Positions 1 to 6,355 of a stretch of DNA of 6,445 nucleotides are shown piece after piece. A program made the position numbers and the translations under genes. Source of the DNA: an uncultured Lachnospiraceae bacterium (GTDB lineage: Bacteria; Bacillota; Clostridia; Lachnospirales; Lachnospiraceae); contig CAJOPI010000045.1 in NCBI GenBank assembly GCA_905236275.1, forward strand, positions 1 through 6,445. The letters run 5' to 3'. The notes below the pieces were generated by a model. That model made no database searches and was not told the DNA's origin. It worked only from the letters and a program-made list of their open reading frames with translations. How positions within the stretch are numbered: the first letter of the stretch is position 1; each line of letters opens with the position of its first letter.

Positions 1-228
1 AGAAAATATGGAGATTTTGTTTATCGGGACAAAGACGGTCCTGTTTCCGGCAAGAGCCTCCACGCCCATGGAATTTACAACGTCAAGCTCCGACACATTT
101 CCGGCACCATCATATCTTCCGTAGCCCTCCAATGAACCATCAAGGAGATGGTTGTTCTTTCGTGCCCGGACGGAATAGGAACCGACAGTCATGTCAGCTC
201 TAAAAAGAGGGATTAAGGTTGCAATCAT
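1..228 (-). CDS. N-terminal fragment of a possible EAL/HDOD-type signalling protein (runs off the left edge)
   Basis: Only the first 76 codons are inside the window; the frame is open to base 1. The ATG is preceded by AAGGGAGT (237-244) at a good spacing, and a candidate promoter lies further upstream, so the start is well supported. The protein begins MIATLIPLFRADMTVGSYSV and later has GVEALAGNRTVFVPINKISI. This pattern (a beta strand with P-x-F, then D-M-x-V-x-x-Y-S, then a hydrophobic VFVPI strand) resembles from memory the N-terminus of clostridial EAL/HDOD (YuxH-like) proteins, which bind or degrade cyclic di-GMP. The EAL catalytic motifs would lie downstream and cannot be seen, so the family call is an inference. 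No signal peptide or membrane segment is visible, so it is probably cytosolic. It lies on the same strand as the neighbouring GGDEF gene, 209 bases downstream of it, which suits a cyclic-di-GMP role. It could equally be an unrelated conserved protein. Confidence 0.55.
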   Translation of the reverse strand, partial: MIATLIPLFRADMTVGSYSVRARKNNHLLDGSLEGYGRYDGAGNVSELDVVNSMGVEALAGNRTVFVPINKISIFS

Positions 229-302
229 GTTAATATACTCCCTTCAACTATGACATAAAAGGTCAAAACTTGTATTCTATATTTCACAAATCTCTCCATT
301 CC

Positions 303-331
303 ATTTTAATCTTATAATGACTTTATTTCAA
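303..331 (-). promoter_or_regulatory. Candidate sigma-70-type promoter for the left-edge gene
   Basis: On the minus strand TTGAAA (326-331) and TAAAAT (303-308) are separated by exactly 17 bases. Each box differs from the consensus at one position. Transcription would start near base 296, leaving an untranslated leader of roughly 67 bases, too short for a known cyclic-di-GMP riboswitch. About 38 bases upstream of the -35 box is an 11-bp palindrome, ATTGTTACAAT (369-379), that could be an operator, though this is unsupported. The rest of the 229-437 gap holds the hairpin listed separately and no coding sequence that I can see. Confidence 0.5.
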
Positions 332-391
332 GCGACTCTGGCGATAAATGTGGTCTAAATTAAGTACTATTGTTACAATTCATTTTCTCAC

Positions 392-417
392 GCATCCAGC
401 AGCAAAGTGCCGGATGC
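392..417 (-). terminator. Hairpin just after the GGDEF gene, possible weak terminator
   Basis: On the minus strand GCATCCGGCA pairs with TGCTGGATGC across a 6-base loop, giving a 10-bp stem with one G-U wobble. In the plus-strand transcript the same position is an A-C mismatch, so the structure fits RNA read from the GGDEF gene, whose stop codon is about 20 bases before it. No run of U follows (the next bases are GTGAGAAAATG), so it is not a classic intrinsic terminator. It may act as an RNA 3' end or stability element. Confidence 0.35.
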
Positions 418-437
418 TGACTGAATAGAGTAACGTA

Positions 438-2684
438 CTATTCTGATGAGTGGTGCCTTTTCTTTTCTTTATATAAGAGGCTGTCTGCTTCTCCGAGGAT
501 TTTTTTCAGGTCGGCGTCCGGGCGGCTCTCAAAAACAGCGGCACCGGCACTTATGGCAAGCCTGTAGGCTTTGAAACGGCTCGCATTGAATTTTTCCACC
601 TCGTCAGCGAGTCTTGCCCTGATATCTTCCGCTGATTCACCTTCATCCACGAAGGAAAAGGCAACAAATTCGTCACCACCGTATCGGCTTATGACGGAAT
701 CGTTTCCGGTGAAGGTATTCTGAAGGATTATGGACATACAGCGGATTGCCCGGTCGCCCTCATCATGTCCGAAATTATCATTTATATCCTTGAAATAGTC
801 CATATCCATGTAGAAAATGGCACATTTCCGGTTCGGAGAGCTCTTGAAGAGTGCGGATACGGCATCCTTGAAACCGCGTCTGTTTAGGAGACCCGTCAGG
901 GGGTCCTGACTGACTTCAGCTAAGAGCCTGTTGTTTGAGTGGTTCAGGAGGGCGATGAGCTCCTTTTCCGAATTCGAAATCTCAATATGTCTCAGGGCAT
1001 AGGTTACCTGCAGCGAAGCATAATAGAAAGCAGTCATATCCGAAGAACCAAAGCCTGCAATCAGAAGACCGATAAGCTGGTGACTGTCATAAAGTCCCAT
1101 GACGCCGCAGACCTTTTCATCTATGGGAGCACGTCTCATGAAATTTCTCATAATGCTTTCATAATGAACATTTTCCCCATCATCCTCCGCAACATAAATT
1201 CCGTTATCGCCATAGGCAGCCTTGCGGAAAAGTCTGTGTGGAATATAGATTTCGTCATCCTTTGAATAATTGACAGGTTCTTCAAAAAGAAGAATTTCCG
1301 CCTTCGAAAAACCTAAGTCAATCATGCGTTCAAACATGGAACTGTAGGCTGCTGTCTCACTCATATTCGCGAGCAGGGCGCTCCCCGCCATACGACTCAT
1401 GAGATAGCTCTGCTCTCTAAATTCGCGGTCAGTTTTTCTTGAACGTGAGTTCAATCCGGCGGTGACTCCTATATTGAAGTCAAGAAGCAGCTTGATGGCA
1501 CGCTCTCTTTTTGCACCGGTATCATCTGATACAAGTGCTTTGAGAAAGGCATTCATCTGTTCCTGAAAATTGTCGATACGGAAGTCGGATTCCCTTGCCT
1601 CTAAAGTGGAAATATCGGTAAAATTTATAAAAGGACTGACGGTATAGCCGGTGTCATAAATCTTTGTTATATTGGAAACCATTTTAAGGATTTTCCGGTA
1701 AAAAACATTGTCGCTATCCACTATATATTCTGAGGTGCAGTGTTTCATTATTTCGCCGGTGATCTCGTCTATAGGCCAGGGGCGGCGGGAAATCATTTTA
1801 AGATAAACCTTGTTCTGGGAGCCGAGACTGCCTCCGGTGGAACGTCTTATAACGAGACTGCCGGAGATGCTGTCATCGGGGGTGATTGCGAATTCAAGGA
1901 AATCGGCAGTCCTACGGGCAGCTGTATAGCCCATTTTGTGGGAAGAAAGACGCACTGTGGTTAAGGTCGGAGTGGAAAAAGCCGCATCAGGAAAATCATC
2001 ATAACCCGTAACAGCCACGTCGCGGCCGGGTTCGAGTCCATGGGCGCGAAGTACATCGAAAGCGGTAACGGCTATAAGGTCATTTGCACATACTAAAGCC
2101 TCAAGTCCCGGATTCCTGCTTACAATGTCGTCTATCTCTTTGTAGCATTTGCCGAGGAAGTCGCCGTAGGTGAAAGAGGCATCATTTGTTTCAAGTCCAT
2201 GAGCTTCCATTTCCTCGAAAAATGCCTCGGCTCTTTCCTTTGCCCCAAAGCTTTTGCGAGGACCCGAAATGAAGGCTATCTTCTTAAGCTCAAGCGTTTC
2301 GATAAGATAGTGCATTATCTTACGTATTCCGGGCTTGTTGTCTTTATAAATACAATGATAGCCTTCAATTTTGTCTTCTATTACGATTGTTTTTTCTTTA
2401 GGAAGATATTTAAGAAAGTCATTTGCGTTTTTACCATAGGACTGCAGGAAGACCGTAATGGTACCCGCAGATACTATATATGCGTCAAGATTGAGATTTG
2501 CCGCATTTTGGAAGGCAATCGACATATATTCATCATCAACGGGACCGAACTGCTGCATGAGCGCAGAAAGTACCACCAGCTCACAATCCGTATCGGCGAG
2601 GGCTGCTTTTGCACCATAATAGAGACCGTCTGAATAAACGGCGGTTTTATTCTCGATTATTAAACCTATTGAATATTTTGCCAT
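438..2684 (-). CDS. Soluble sugar-sensor diguanylate cyclase (LacI-type binding domain + GGDEF)
   Basis: Predicted to make cyclic di-GMP from two GTP in response to a small ligand, probably a sugar. Residues 1-285 match the ligand-binding part of LacI/GalR regulators (IGLIIENKTAVYSDG near the start; AVTGYDDFPDAAFSTPTLTT at 224-243), but the ~60-residue N-terminal helix-turn-helix is absent and there is no signal peptide or membrane helix, so the sensor is cytosolic. Residues ~290-430 are largely helical and unassigned; ~435-570 could be a GAF-like domain (inference). The C-terminal GGDEF domain starts at DPLTGLLNRRGF (594-605), continues with MDMDYFKDIND (626-636) and has an intact RYGGDEF (667-673), so catalysis looks possible. 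The inhibitory I-site, normally RxxD five residues before GGDEF, reads TGND (659-662) and lacks its arginine. The start is supported by GGAGA (2693-2697) at 8 bases and by alignment of the sensor with the LacI core. The ligand is unknown; the adjacent sugar genes suggest a carbohydrate. Confidence 0.9.
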   Translation of the reverse strand: MAKYSIGLIIENKTAVYSDGLYYGAKAALADTDCELVVLSALMQQFGPVDDEYMSIAFQNAANLNLDAYIVSAGTITVFLQSYGKNANDFLKYLPKEKTIVIEDKIEGYHCIYKDNKPGIRKIMHYLIETLELKKIAFISGPRKSFGAKERAEAFFEEMEAHGLETNDASFTYGDFLGKCYKEIDDIVSRNPGLEALVCANDLIAVTAFDVLRAHGLEPGRDVAVTGYDDFPDAAFSTPTLTTVRLSSHKMGYTAARRTADFLEFAITPDDSISGSLVIRRSTGGSLGSQNKVYLKMISRRPWPIDEITGEIMKHCTSEYIVDSDNVFYRKILKMVSNITKIYDTGYTVSPFINFTDISTLEARESDFRIDNFQEQMNAFLKALVSDDTGAKRERAIKLLLDFNIGVTAGLNSRSRKTDREFREQSYLMSRMAGSALLANMSETAAYSSMFERMIDLGFSKAEILLFEEPVNYSKDDEIYIPHRLFRKAAYGDNGIYVAEDDGENVHYESIMRNFMRRAPIDEKVCGVMGLYDSHQLIGLLIAGFGSSDMTAFYYASLQVTYALRHIEISNSEKELIALLNHSNNRLLAEVSQDPLTGLLNRRGFKDAVSALFKSSPNRKCAIFYMDMDYFKDINDNFGHDEGDRAIRCMSIILQNTFTGNDSVISRYGGDEFVAFSFVDEGESAEDIRARLADEVEKFNASRFKAYRLAISAGAAVFESRPDADLKKILGEADSLLYKEKKRHHSSE

Positions 2685-2715
2685 AGTAAGAATCTCCGAT
2701 TAGGTCTTTATAATT

Positions 2716-2744
2716 ATTATAAAATCTTTTATTATTGAAGTAAA
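2716..2744 (-). promoter_or_regulatory. Candidate promoter for the sensor-GGDEF gene
   Basis: On the minus strand TTTACT (2739-2744) and a perfect TATAAT (2716-2721) lie 17 bases apart in AT-rich DNA. Transcription would begin near 2709, about 25 bases before the ATG, leaving room for little beyond the ribosome binding site. The -35 box overlaps the -35 box of the divergent promoter by two bases. Confidence 0.5.
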
Positions 2745-2763
2745 TCATTATTTGAGGTAAAAT
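2735..2763 (+). promoter_or_regulatory. Candidate promoter for rfbF
   Basis: TTGAAG (2735-2740) and TAAAAT (2758-2763) are separated by 17 bases. Transcription would start near 2770, giving a leader of about 48 bases that ends in the ribosome binding site GGAGG (2804-2808), 9 bases before the ATG. The box sequences nearly match those of the candidate promoter at 303-331. Confidence 0.5.
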
Positions 2764-2817
2764 TGTGCAGTATGGTTAAGGAAAATGAAACATACTGACA
2801 AGCGGAGGTAATTATCA

Positions 2818-3597
2818 ATGAAGGCAGTAATACTTGCGGGAGGCTTCGGTACACGTATTTCAGAGGAGTCGTACCTTAAGCCCAAGCCGATGATAGAGAT
2901 AGGAGAGCAGCCGATATTGTGGCATATCATGAAGGGTTATACCTTTTATGGAATAAATGAGTTCATCATATGCGCCGGATATAAGCAGCATGTGATAAAG
3001 GAATGGTTTTCGGATTATTTCCTTCATACCTCGGATATAACCTTTGATTTCGAGAATGACAATAAGATAATCATACATGATAAAAGAACGGAGAAGTGGA
3101 AGGTTACCGTTGTTGATACAGGACTTGATACAATGACCGGAGGTCGTGTGAAGAGGATACAGAAATATGTGAAGGACGAGCCCTTTTATCTTACCTACGG
3201 TGACGCGGTCTCAAACGTGGATATAGATAAGCTCACTGCTTTCCACAAAAAGCATGGCAAATGCGTTACCCTGACTTCGGTAAGTATAGCCCAGCAGAAG
3301 GGTGTCTTAAATATAGATAAAAATAACAATATAACAGCCTTCCGCGAGAAGGATAATGAGGACGGAGCGGTTGTAAACGGCGGTTTCATGGTCTGCAATC
3401 CGGAGATATTCAATTATCTTAAAGACGACAGCACGATTCTTGAACAGGAACCCATGAGAAAGCTGGCTTCTGAGGGTGAACTTAAAAGCTTCTTCCATGA
3501 TGGTTTCTGGCAGTGCATGGATACAAAAAGGGAAAAGGATAAGCTGGAAAGGCTCTGGGCAAGCGGAAAGGCTCCATGGAAGATTTGGGAAGACTAA
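2818..3597 (+). CDS. rfbF: Glucose-1-phosphate cytidylyltransferase
   Basis: Makes CDP-glucose from CTP and alpha-D-glucose 1-phosphate, the entry step to CDP-3,6-dideoxyhexoses (abequose, paratose, tyvelose, ascarylose) used in surface polysaccharides. It is a cytosolic nucleotidyltransferase. At 259 residues it has the usual family length. Visible signatures are LAGGFGTRISEES (6-18), KPKPMIEIG (21-29), the family-typical ILWHIMKGY (33-41), YGDAVSNVDI (127-136; D129 expected to bind metal), NGGFMVCNP (187-195), GFWQCMDTKREKDKLE (229-244; D235 the second expected metal ligand) and the end GKAPWKIWED. Compared with the enterobacterial enzyme as remembered, YGDG has become YGDA, and the RFG of the PPGRFGAL loop reads QKG at 160-162. 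Ile is encoded by ATA in 16 of 22 cases, unlike the neighbouring catabolic genes. The usual partner rfbG (CDP-glucose 4,6-dehydratase) is not in view. The gene is monocistronic, with its own promoter and terminator. Confidence 0.93.
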   Translation: MKAVILAGGFGTRISEESYLKPKPMIEIGEQPILWHIMKGYTFYGINEFIICAGYKQHVIKEWFSDYFLHTSDITFDFENDNKIIIHDKRTEKWKVTVVDTGLDTMTGGRVKRIQKYVKDEPFYLTYGDAVSNVDIDKLTAFHKKHGKCVTLTSVSIAQQKGVLNIDKNNNITAFREKDNEDGAVVNGGFMVCNPEIFNYLKDDSTILEQEPMRKLASEGELKSFFHDGFWQCMDTKREKDKLERLWASGKAPWKIWED

Positions 3598-3617
3598 AAA
3601 ATATTAAAATTATCAAA

Positions 3618-3654
3618 AAAAGGAAGAGGACGATTTGAAGCTCCTCTTCCTTTT
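3618..3654. terminator. Bidirectional intrinsic terminator between convergent rfbF and the KDG operon
   Basis: A perfect 13-bp stem (3618-3630 with 3642-3654) encloses an 11-base loop. For rfbF the stem ends in TTTT followed by CTAATTT; on the minus strand it ends in a run of T (complement of the A run at 3615-3620). It starts 20 bases after the rfbF stop and 5 bases after the eda stop, so it can end transcription from both sides. Confidence 0.85.
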
Positions 3655-3659
3655 CTAAT

Positions 3660-4322
3660 TTATGCTGCTTTTGAAACAGCGTTTCTTACTTCCTTTACGA
3701 TCTCTGCGGCTTCGGCAACGAGCTTTTCGATTTCTTTGAATTTGCCGGCTTTTATGAGATCAGCCTTAACCATCCAGGAACCGCCGCAGCAGAAGATCTT
3801 GTCGCAGGCAAGGTATTCTTTTACATTTGCAGCATTGATACCGCCTGTGGGCATGAACTTAACGTTCTGGAGAGCTGCTCCGATTGCCTTGATCATCTTT
3901 AAGCCGCCTGCGTTCTCAGCAGGGAAGAATTTAACATGGTCAAGACCTAAGTTGATAGCGGCAAGGACCTCGCTGGCTGTAGCTGTTCCGGGACAAACCG
4001 GGATGCCCTTCTTTATGCAGTATTCCACGATCTCATAGTCAAAGCCCGGAGAAACGATAAATTTAGCACCTGCATCTGTTGCGCGGTCAACCTGGTCTTT
4101 TGTAAGAACCGTTCCGGCACCTACGAGCATATCGGGATAATTTTTGCTGAGTATCCTTATAGACTCCTCGGCTGCGTCAGTTCTGAAGGTCACCTCAGCA
4201 GCGGGGAGACCGCCTTCCATAAGGGCATGTCCCAAAGGGGCTGCATCCTTCGCATCATTCAAAACAACTACCGGAATGATTCCGACTTCTGAAAATTTAT
4301 TCATAACTTCTTCTGTATTCAT
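3660..4322 (-). CDS. eda: KDPG/KHG aldolase (2-dehydro-3-deoxy-phosphogluconate aldolase)
   Basis: Class I aldolase that splits 2-keto-3-deoxy-6-phosphogluconate to pyruvate and glyceraldehyde-3-phosphate; many members also cleave 4-hydroxy-2-oxoglutarate. The 220 residues form a single TIM-barrel domain, slightly longer than the ~213 of E. coli. The catalytic features are present: AEVTFRT (42-48) with the general-base Glu43 and Arg47, GAGTVL (68-73), SPGF (91-94), the Schiff-base lysine Lys131 in VKFFPAE (130-136), PTGGI (158-162) and the phosphate-binding GGSWMV (180-185). The start is backed by a strong AGGAGGG (4332-4338) 9 bases upstream. It is the last gene of the operon, 29 bases after kdgK, and performs the final step on the kinase product. 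Ile codons are mostly ATC (11 of 16), consistent with good expression. It ends almost against the shared terminator. Confidence 0.95.
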   Translation of the reverse strand: MNTEEVMNKFSEVGIIPVVVLNDAKDAAPLGHALMEGGLPAAEVTFRTDAAEESIRILSKNYPDMLVGAGTVLTKDQVDRATDAGAKFIVSPGFDYEIVEYCIKKGIPVCPGTATASEVLAAINLGLDHVKFFPAENAGGLKMIKAIGAALQNVKFMPTGGINAANVKEYLACDKIFCCGGSWMVKADLIKAGKFKEIEKLVAEAAEIVKEVRNAVSKAA

Positions 4323-4351
4323 AGTGATTTACCCTCCTTTTATTCAATTAT

Positions 4352-5449
4352 TCAACGCTTTACGCGGGCACCTGCACCGCCCATTACTGCTTCCACTTCG
4401 CTCAATGATGCCATGGAAGTATCGCCGGGAGTCGTCATTGCAAGAGCACCATGTGCGGCTCCGTAGTTTACAGCCTTCTCAGGGTCGCCTGTTGTCATGA
4501 GACCGTATACGAGACCTGATGCAAAAGAATCACCGCCGCCTACTCTGTCGAGGATTTCAAGGGCATCATATTCCTTAGACTTGTAAATCTCGCCGTCAGC
4601 CCAGCAGATAGCCTTCCAGTCGTTAATTGTTGCAGTCCTTACAGTTCTGAGAGTGGTTGCAACGAGCTTGAAATTAGGATAAGTCTTTGCAGCTTCGCTG
4701 ATCATTTTCTTATAACCGTCAAGATTGAGTTCCTTTAAGTTCTCGTCATTTCCCTCTATCCTGAAACCGAGGCAGGCTGTAAAGTCTTCTTCATTACCGA
4801 TCATTACATCGACATATTTTGCGATCTCTTTGTTTACTTCCTGAGCCTTTTCCTGACCGCCGATAGCAGACCACATAGAAGGACGGTAATTGAGGTCATA
4901 GGAAATCATTGTTCCGTATTTCTTGGCGGTTTTGATCGCCTCGATAACTGTCTCGGAAGCTGTCTCGGAGAGAGCTGCATAGATTCCGCCTGTGTGAAGC
5001 CAGCGTACACCGAGCTCACCGAAAATGTACTCAAAGTCTAAATCCTTTGCCGTAGCCTGTGAAATGGCAGTGTTAAATCTGTCGGAACAGCCGATGGCAC
5101 CTCTGATGCCGTAGCCTCTTTCGGTGAAATTTATTCCGTTTCTGCATACACGTCCGATGCCGTCAGTCTTCTTCCAGTGAATAAGTCTTGTATCAACTCC
5201 GCCCTGTTCGATAAAATCCTTCATGAGTCTTCCGACTTCGTTATCTGCAAAGGCTGTTATAACAGCGGTATCCATTCCGAAGCATTTATGAAGTCCGCGG
5301 ATAACATTATATTCTCCGCCGCCTTCCCATGCGGTAAAGCTTCTTGCGGTACGGATTCTTCCTTCGCCGGGGTCAAGACGGAGCATAACCTCGCCCAAAG
5401 AAACCGCATCATATTTACAATCTTTCTTGTCTCTTAATTTTAAGTCCAT
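4352..5449 (-). CDS. kdgK: 2-keto-3-deoxygluconate kinase (PfkB/ribokinase family)
   Basis: Phosphorylates 2-keto-3-deoxy-D-gluconate with ATP to KDPG, the substrate of the aldolase encoded next. It is a PfkB-family sugar kinase of 365 residues, somewhat long for the family. The N-terminal motif is SLGEVMLRLDPGEG (17-30), the first PfkB signature is WEGGGEYNVIRGLHKCFG (41-58), and SYDLNYRPSMW (183-193) matches the DxNxRxxxW stretch of KDG kinases. The ATP/anion-hole signature DRVGGGDSFASGLVYGL (301-317) carries the catalytic Asp307. The ribosome binding site is weak: AAAGGAA (5461-5467), with about 11 bases to the ATG. The first 12 residues are a basic, charged extension before the conserved core (CKYDAVSLGE), but no better start is visible. 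It starts 26 bases after the dehydrogenase gene and ends 29 bases before eda, so all three are probably co-transcribed. The substrate call rests on family motifs plus context; another 2-keto sugar acid is possible. Confidence 0.9.
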   Translation of the reverse strand: MDLKLRDKKDCKYDAVSLGEVMLRLDPGEGRIRTARSFTAWEGGGEYNVIRGLHKCFGMDTAVITAFADNEVGRLMKDFIEQGGVDTRLIHWKKTDGIGRVCRNGINFTERGYGIRGAIGCSDRFNTAISQATAKDLDFEYIFGELGVRWLHTGGIYAALSETASETVIEAIKTAKKYGTMISYDLNYRPSMWSAIGGQEKAQEVNKEIAKYVDVMIGNEEDFTACLGFRIEGNDENLKELNLDGYKKMISEAAKTYPNFKLVATTLRTVRTATINDWKAICWADGEIYKSKEYDALEILDRVGGGDSFASGLVYGLMTTGDPEKAVNYGAAHGALAMTTPGDTSMASLSEVEAVMGGAGARVKR

Positions 5450-5475
5450 TTTTCTGATATTTCCTTTCTATGTAT

Positions 5476-6282
5476 TTATGGCTGTTTGCCGATGTAAGCT
5501 GTGATACCGCCGTCAACGTAGAGAATCTGACCGTTTACGAAATCAGAGGCATCCGACGCAAGGAAAACTGCGGGTCCTTTTAAATCGTCCGGTTCGCCCC
5601 AGCGTCCGGCAGGAGTCTTTGCAACAATAAACGAGTCAAAGGGATGACGGCTTCCGTCGGGCTGTCTCTCGCGAAGAGGGGCAGTCTGACTTGTAGCGAT
5701 ATAGCCGGGTCCGATTCCGTTGCACTGAATGTTAGCCTCGCCAAACTCGGAACAGATATTTCTTGTGAGCATTTTCAGTCCGCCCTTGGCAGCTGCATAG
5801 GCGGAAACTGTCTCACGACCGAGCTCGCTCATGAGTGAGCAGATGTTGATTATCTTGCCATGTCCCTTTTTGATCATTGAAGGGATAACGGCTTTTGAAA
5901 GGATGAAGGGAGCATTGAGGTCGGTATCGACAACCTTTCTGAACTCATCCACGCTCATCTCCGTCATGGGAATGCGACGGATGATACCGGCGTTGTTAAC
6001 TAAGATATCGACTATTCCCAATTCCTTTTCGATGTCCGCAACCATTTTCCTGACAGCTTCTTCATCGCAGACATCACAGACGTAGCCTTTTACTTCCATT
6101 CCAAGCTCTTTGTAAGCTGCAAGTCCTTTTTCAAGACCTGCCTCAGAGCTTGAATTAAACGCAATCCTTGCACCTGCCTGATGAAGTGCTTCGGCGATTG
6201 CCATACCGATTCCATGACTTGCTCCCGTAACGAGAGCAACCTTTCCTTTTAAGGAAAAACTTTCCATATTGAAATTTGACAT
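5476..6282 (-). CDS. kduD: SDR dehydrogenase, gluconate 5-dehydrogenase type, probable KduD (2-dehydro-3-deoxygluconate 5-dehydrogenase)
   Basis: Short-chain dehydrogenase/reductase, 268 residues, one Rossmann domain, cytosolic, NAD(P)-dependent. Visible features: the cofactor loop TGASHGIG (19-26), CDVCDE (69-74), NNAG (96-99), and a complete catalytic tetrad Asn123 (DLNAPF), Ser149 (NICSLMSELG), Tyr162 and Lys166 (YAAAKGGLK), followed by GPGYIATSQTAPLRE (191-205) and the C-terminus YVDGGITAYIGKQP. The last two closely match the streptococcal gluconate 5-dehydrogenase as remembered. Such enzymes interconvert gluconate and 5-ketogluconate in vitro, but relatives clustered with KDG kinase and KDPG aldolase in streptococci reduce 3-deoxy-D-glycero-2,5-hexodiulosonate to KDG (DhuD/KduD role). 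The context here favours that step. The isomerase that would supply the substrate (KduI/DhuI) is not in the window. The ATG sits 9 bases after GGAGGT, which lies inside the 39-bp repeat. It is the first visible gene of the operon. Confidence 0.88.
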   Translation of the reverse strand: MSNFNMESFSLKGKVALVTGASHGIGMAIAEALHQAGARIAFNSSSEAGLEKGLAAYKELGMEVKGYVCDVCDEEAVRKMVADIEKELGIVDILVNNAGIIRRIPMTEMSVDEFRKVVDTDLNAPFILSKAVIPSMIKKGHGKIINICSLMSELGRETVSAYAAAKGGLKMLTRNICSEFGEANIQCNGIGPGYIATSQTAPLRERQPDGSRHPFDSFIVAKTPAGRWGEPDDLKGPAVFLASDASDFVNGQILYVDGGITAYIGKQP

Positions 6283-6291
6283 ACTCTATTT

Positions 6292-6297
6292 ACCTCC
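6292..6297 (-). promoter_or_regulatory. Ribosome binding site of the dehydrogenase gene, supplied by the repeat element
   Basis: On the minus strand GGAGGT stands 9 bases before the ATG of the dehydrogenase gene. It is the last six bases of the inner 39-bp repeat copy, so this start signal is part of a duplicated sequence and not unique DNA. No convincing sigma-70 promoter is visible between here and the window edge, so the operon promoter probably lies beyond it. Confidence 0.75.
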
Positions 6298-6330
6298 GAC
6301 TGCACTAAATTCATCTTCGCCCTGACGGGC
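6292..6330 (-). repeat. 39-bp direct repeat, inner copy
   Basis: Identical over all 39 bases to 6407-6445; the bases just before the shared segment differ (T versus C on the plus strand), so this end is a true boundary. Read on the minus strand it begins with a small hairpin (GCCC, loop GTCA, GGGC at 6319-6330) and ends with the Shine-Dalgarno GGAGGT. One frame spells MNQARQGEDEFSAVGGK then a stop, starting at an ATG just outside the repeat. It lies directly upstream of the dehydrogenase gene. Confidence 0.95.
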
Positions 6331-6355
6331 TTGATTCATTAAGTGCGCATGTAGG

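Noticed and set aside
229..437. Cyclic-di-GMP riboswitch upstream of the left-edge gene
   Set aside because: The predicted leader is only about 67 bases, and I could not find the conserved core of either class.
364..442. Repeated octamer GTACTATT (364-371 and 435-442)
   Set aside because: It is too short to be meaningful, and one copy overlaps the stop codon of the GGDEF gene.
2199..2633. Plus-strand reading frame opposite the sensor domain
   Set aside because: It lies wholly antisense to the well-supported sensor-GGDEF gene, has no family signature, and is best explained as a shadow. The same applies to the other antisense frames over the rfbF, eda, kdgK and kduD genes.
438..2684. LacI-family transcription factor for the sugar genes
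   Set aside because: The sensor domain matches, but there is no helix-turn-helix at the N-terminus and the C-terminus is GGDEF, so it is not a DNA-binding regulator.
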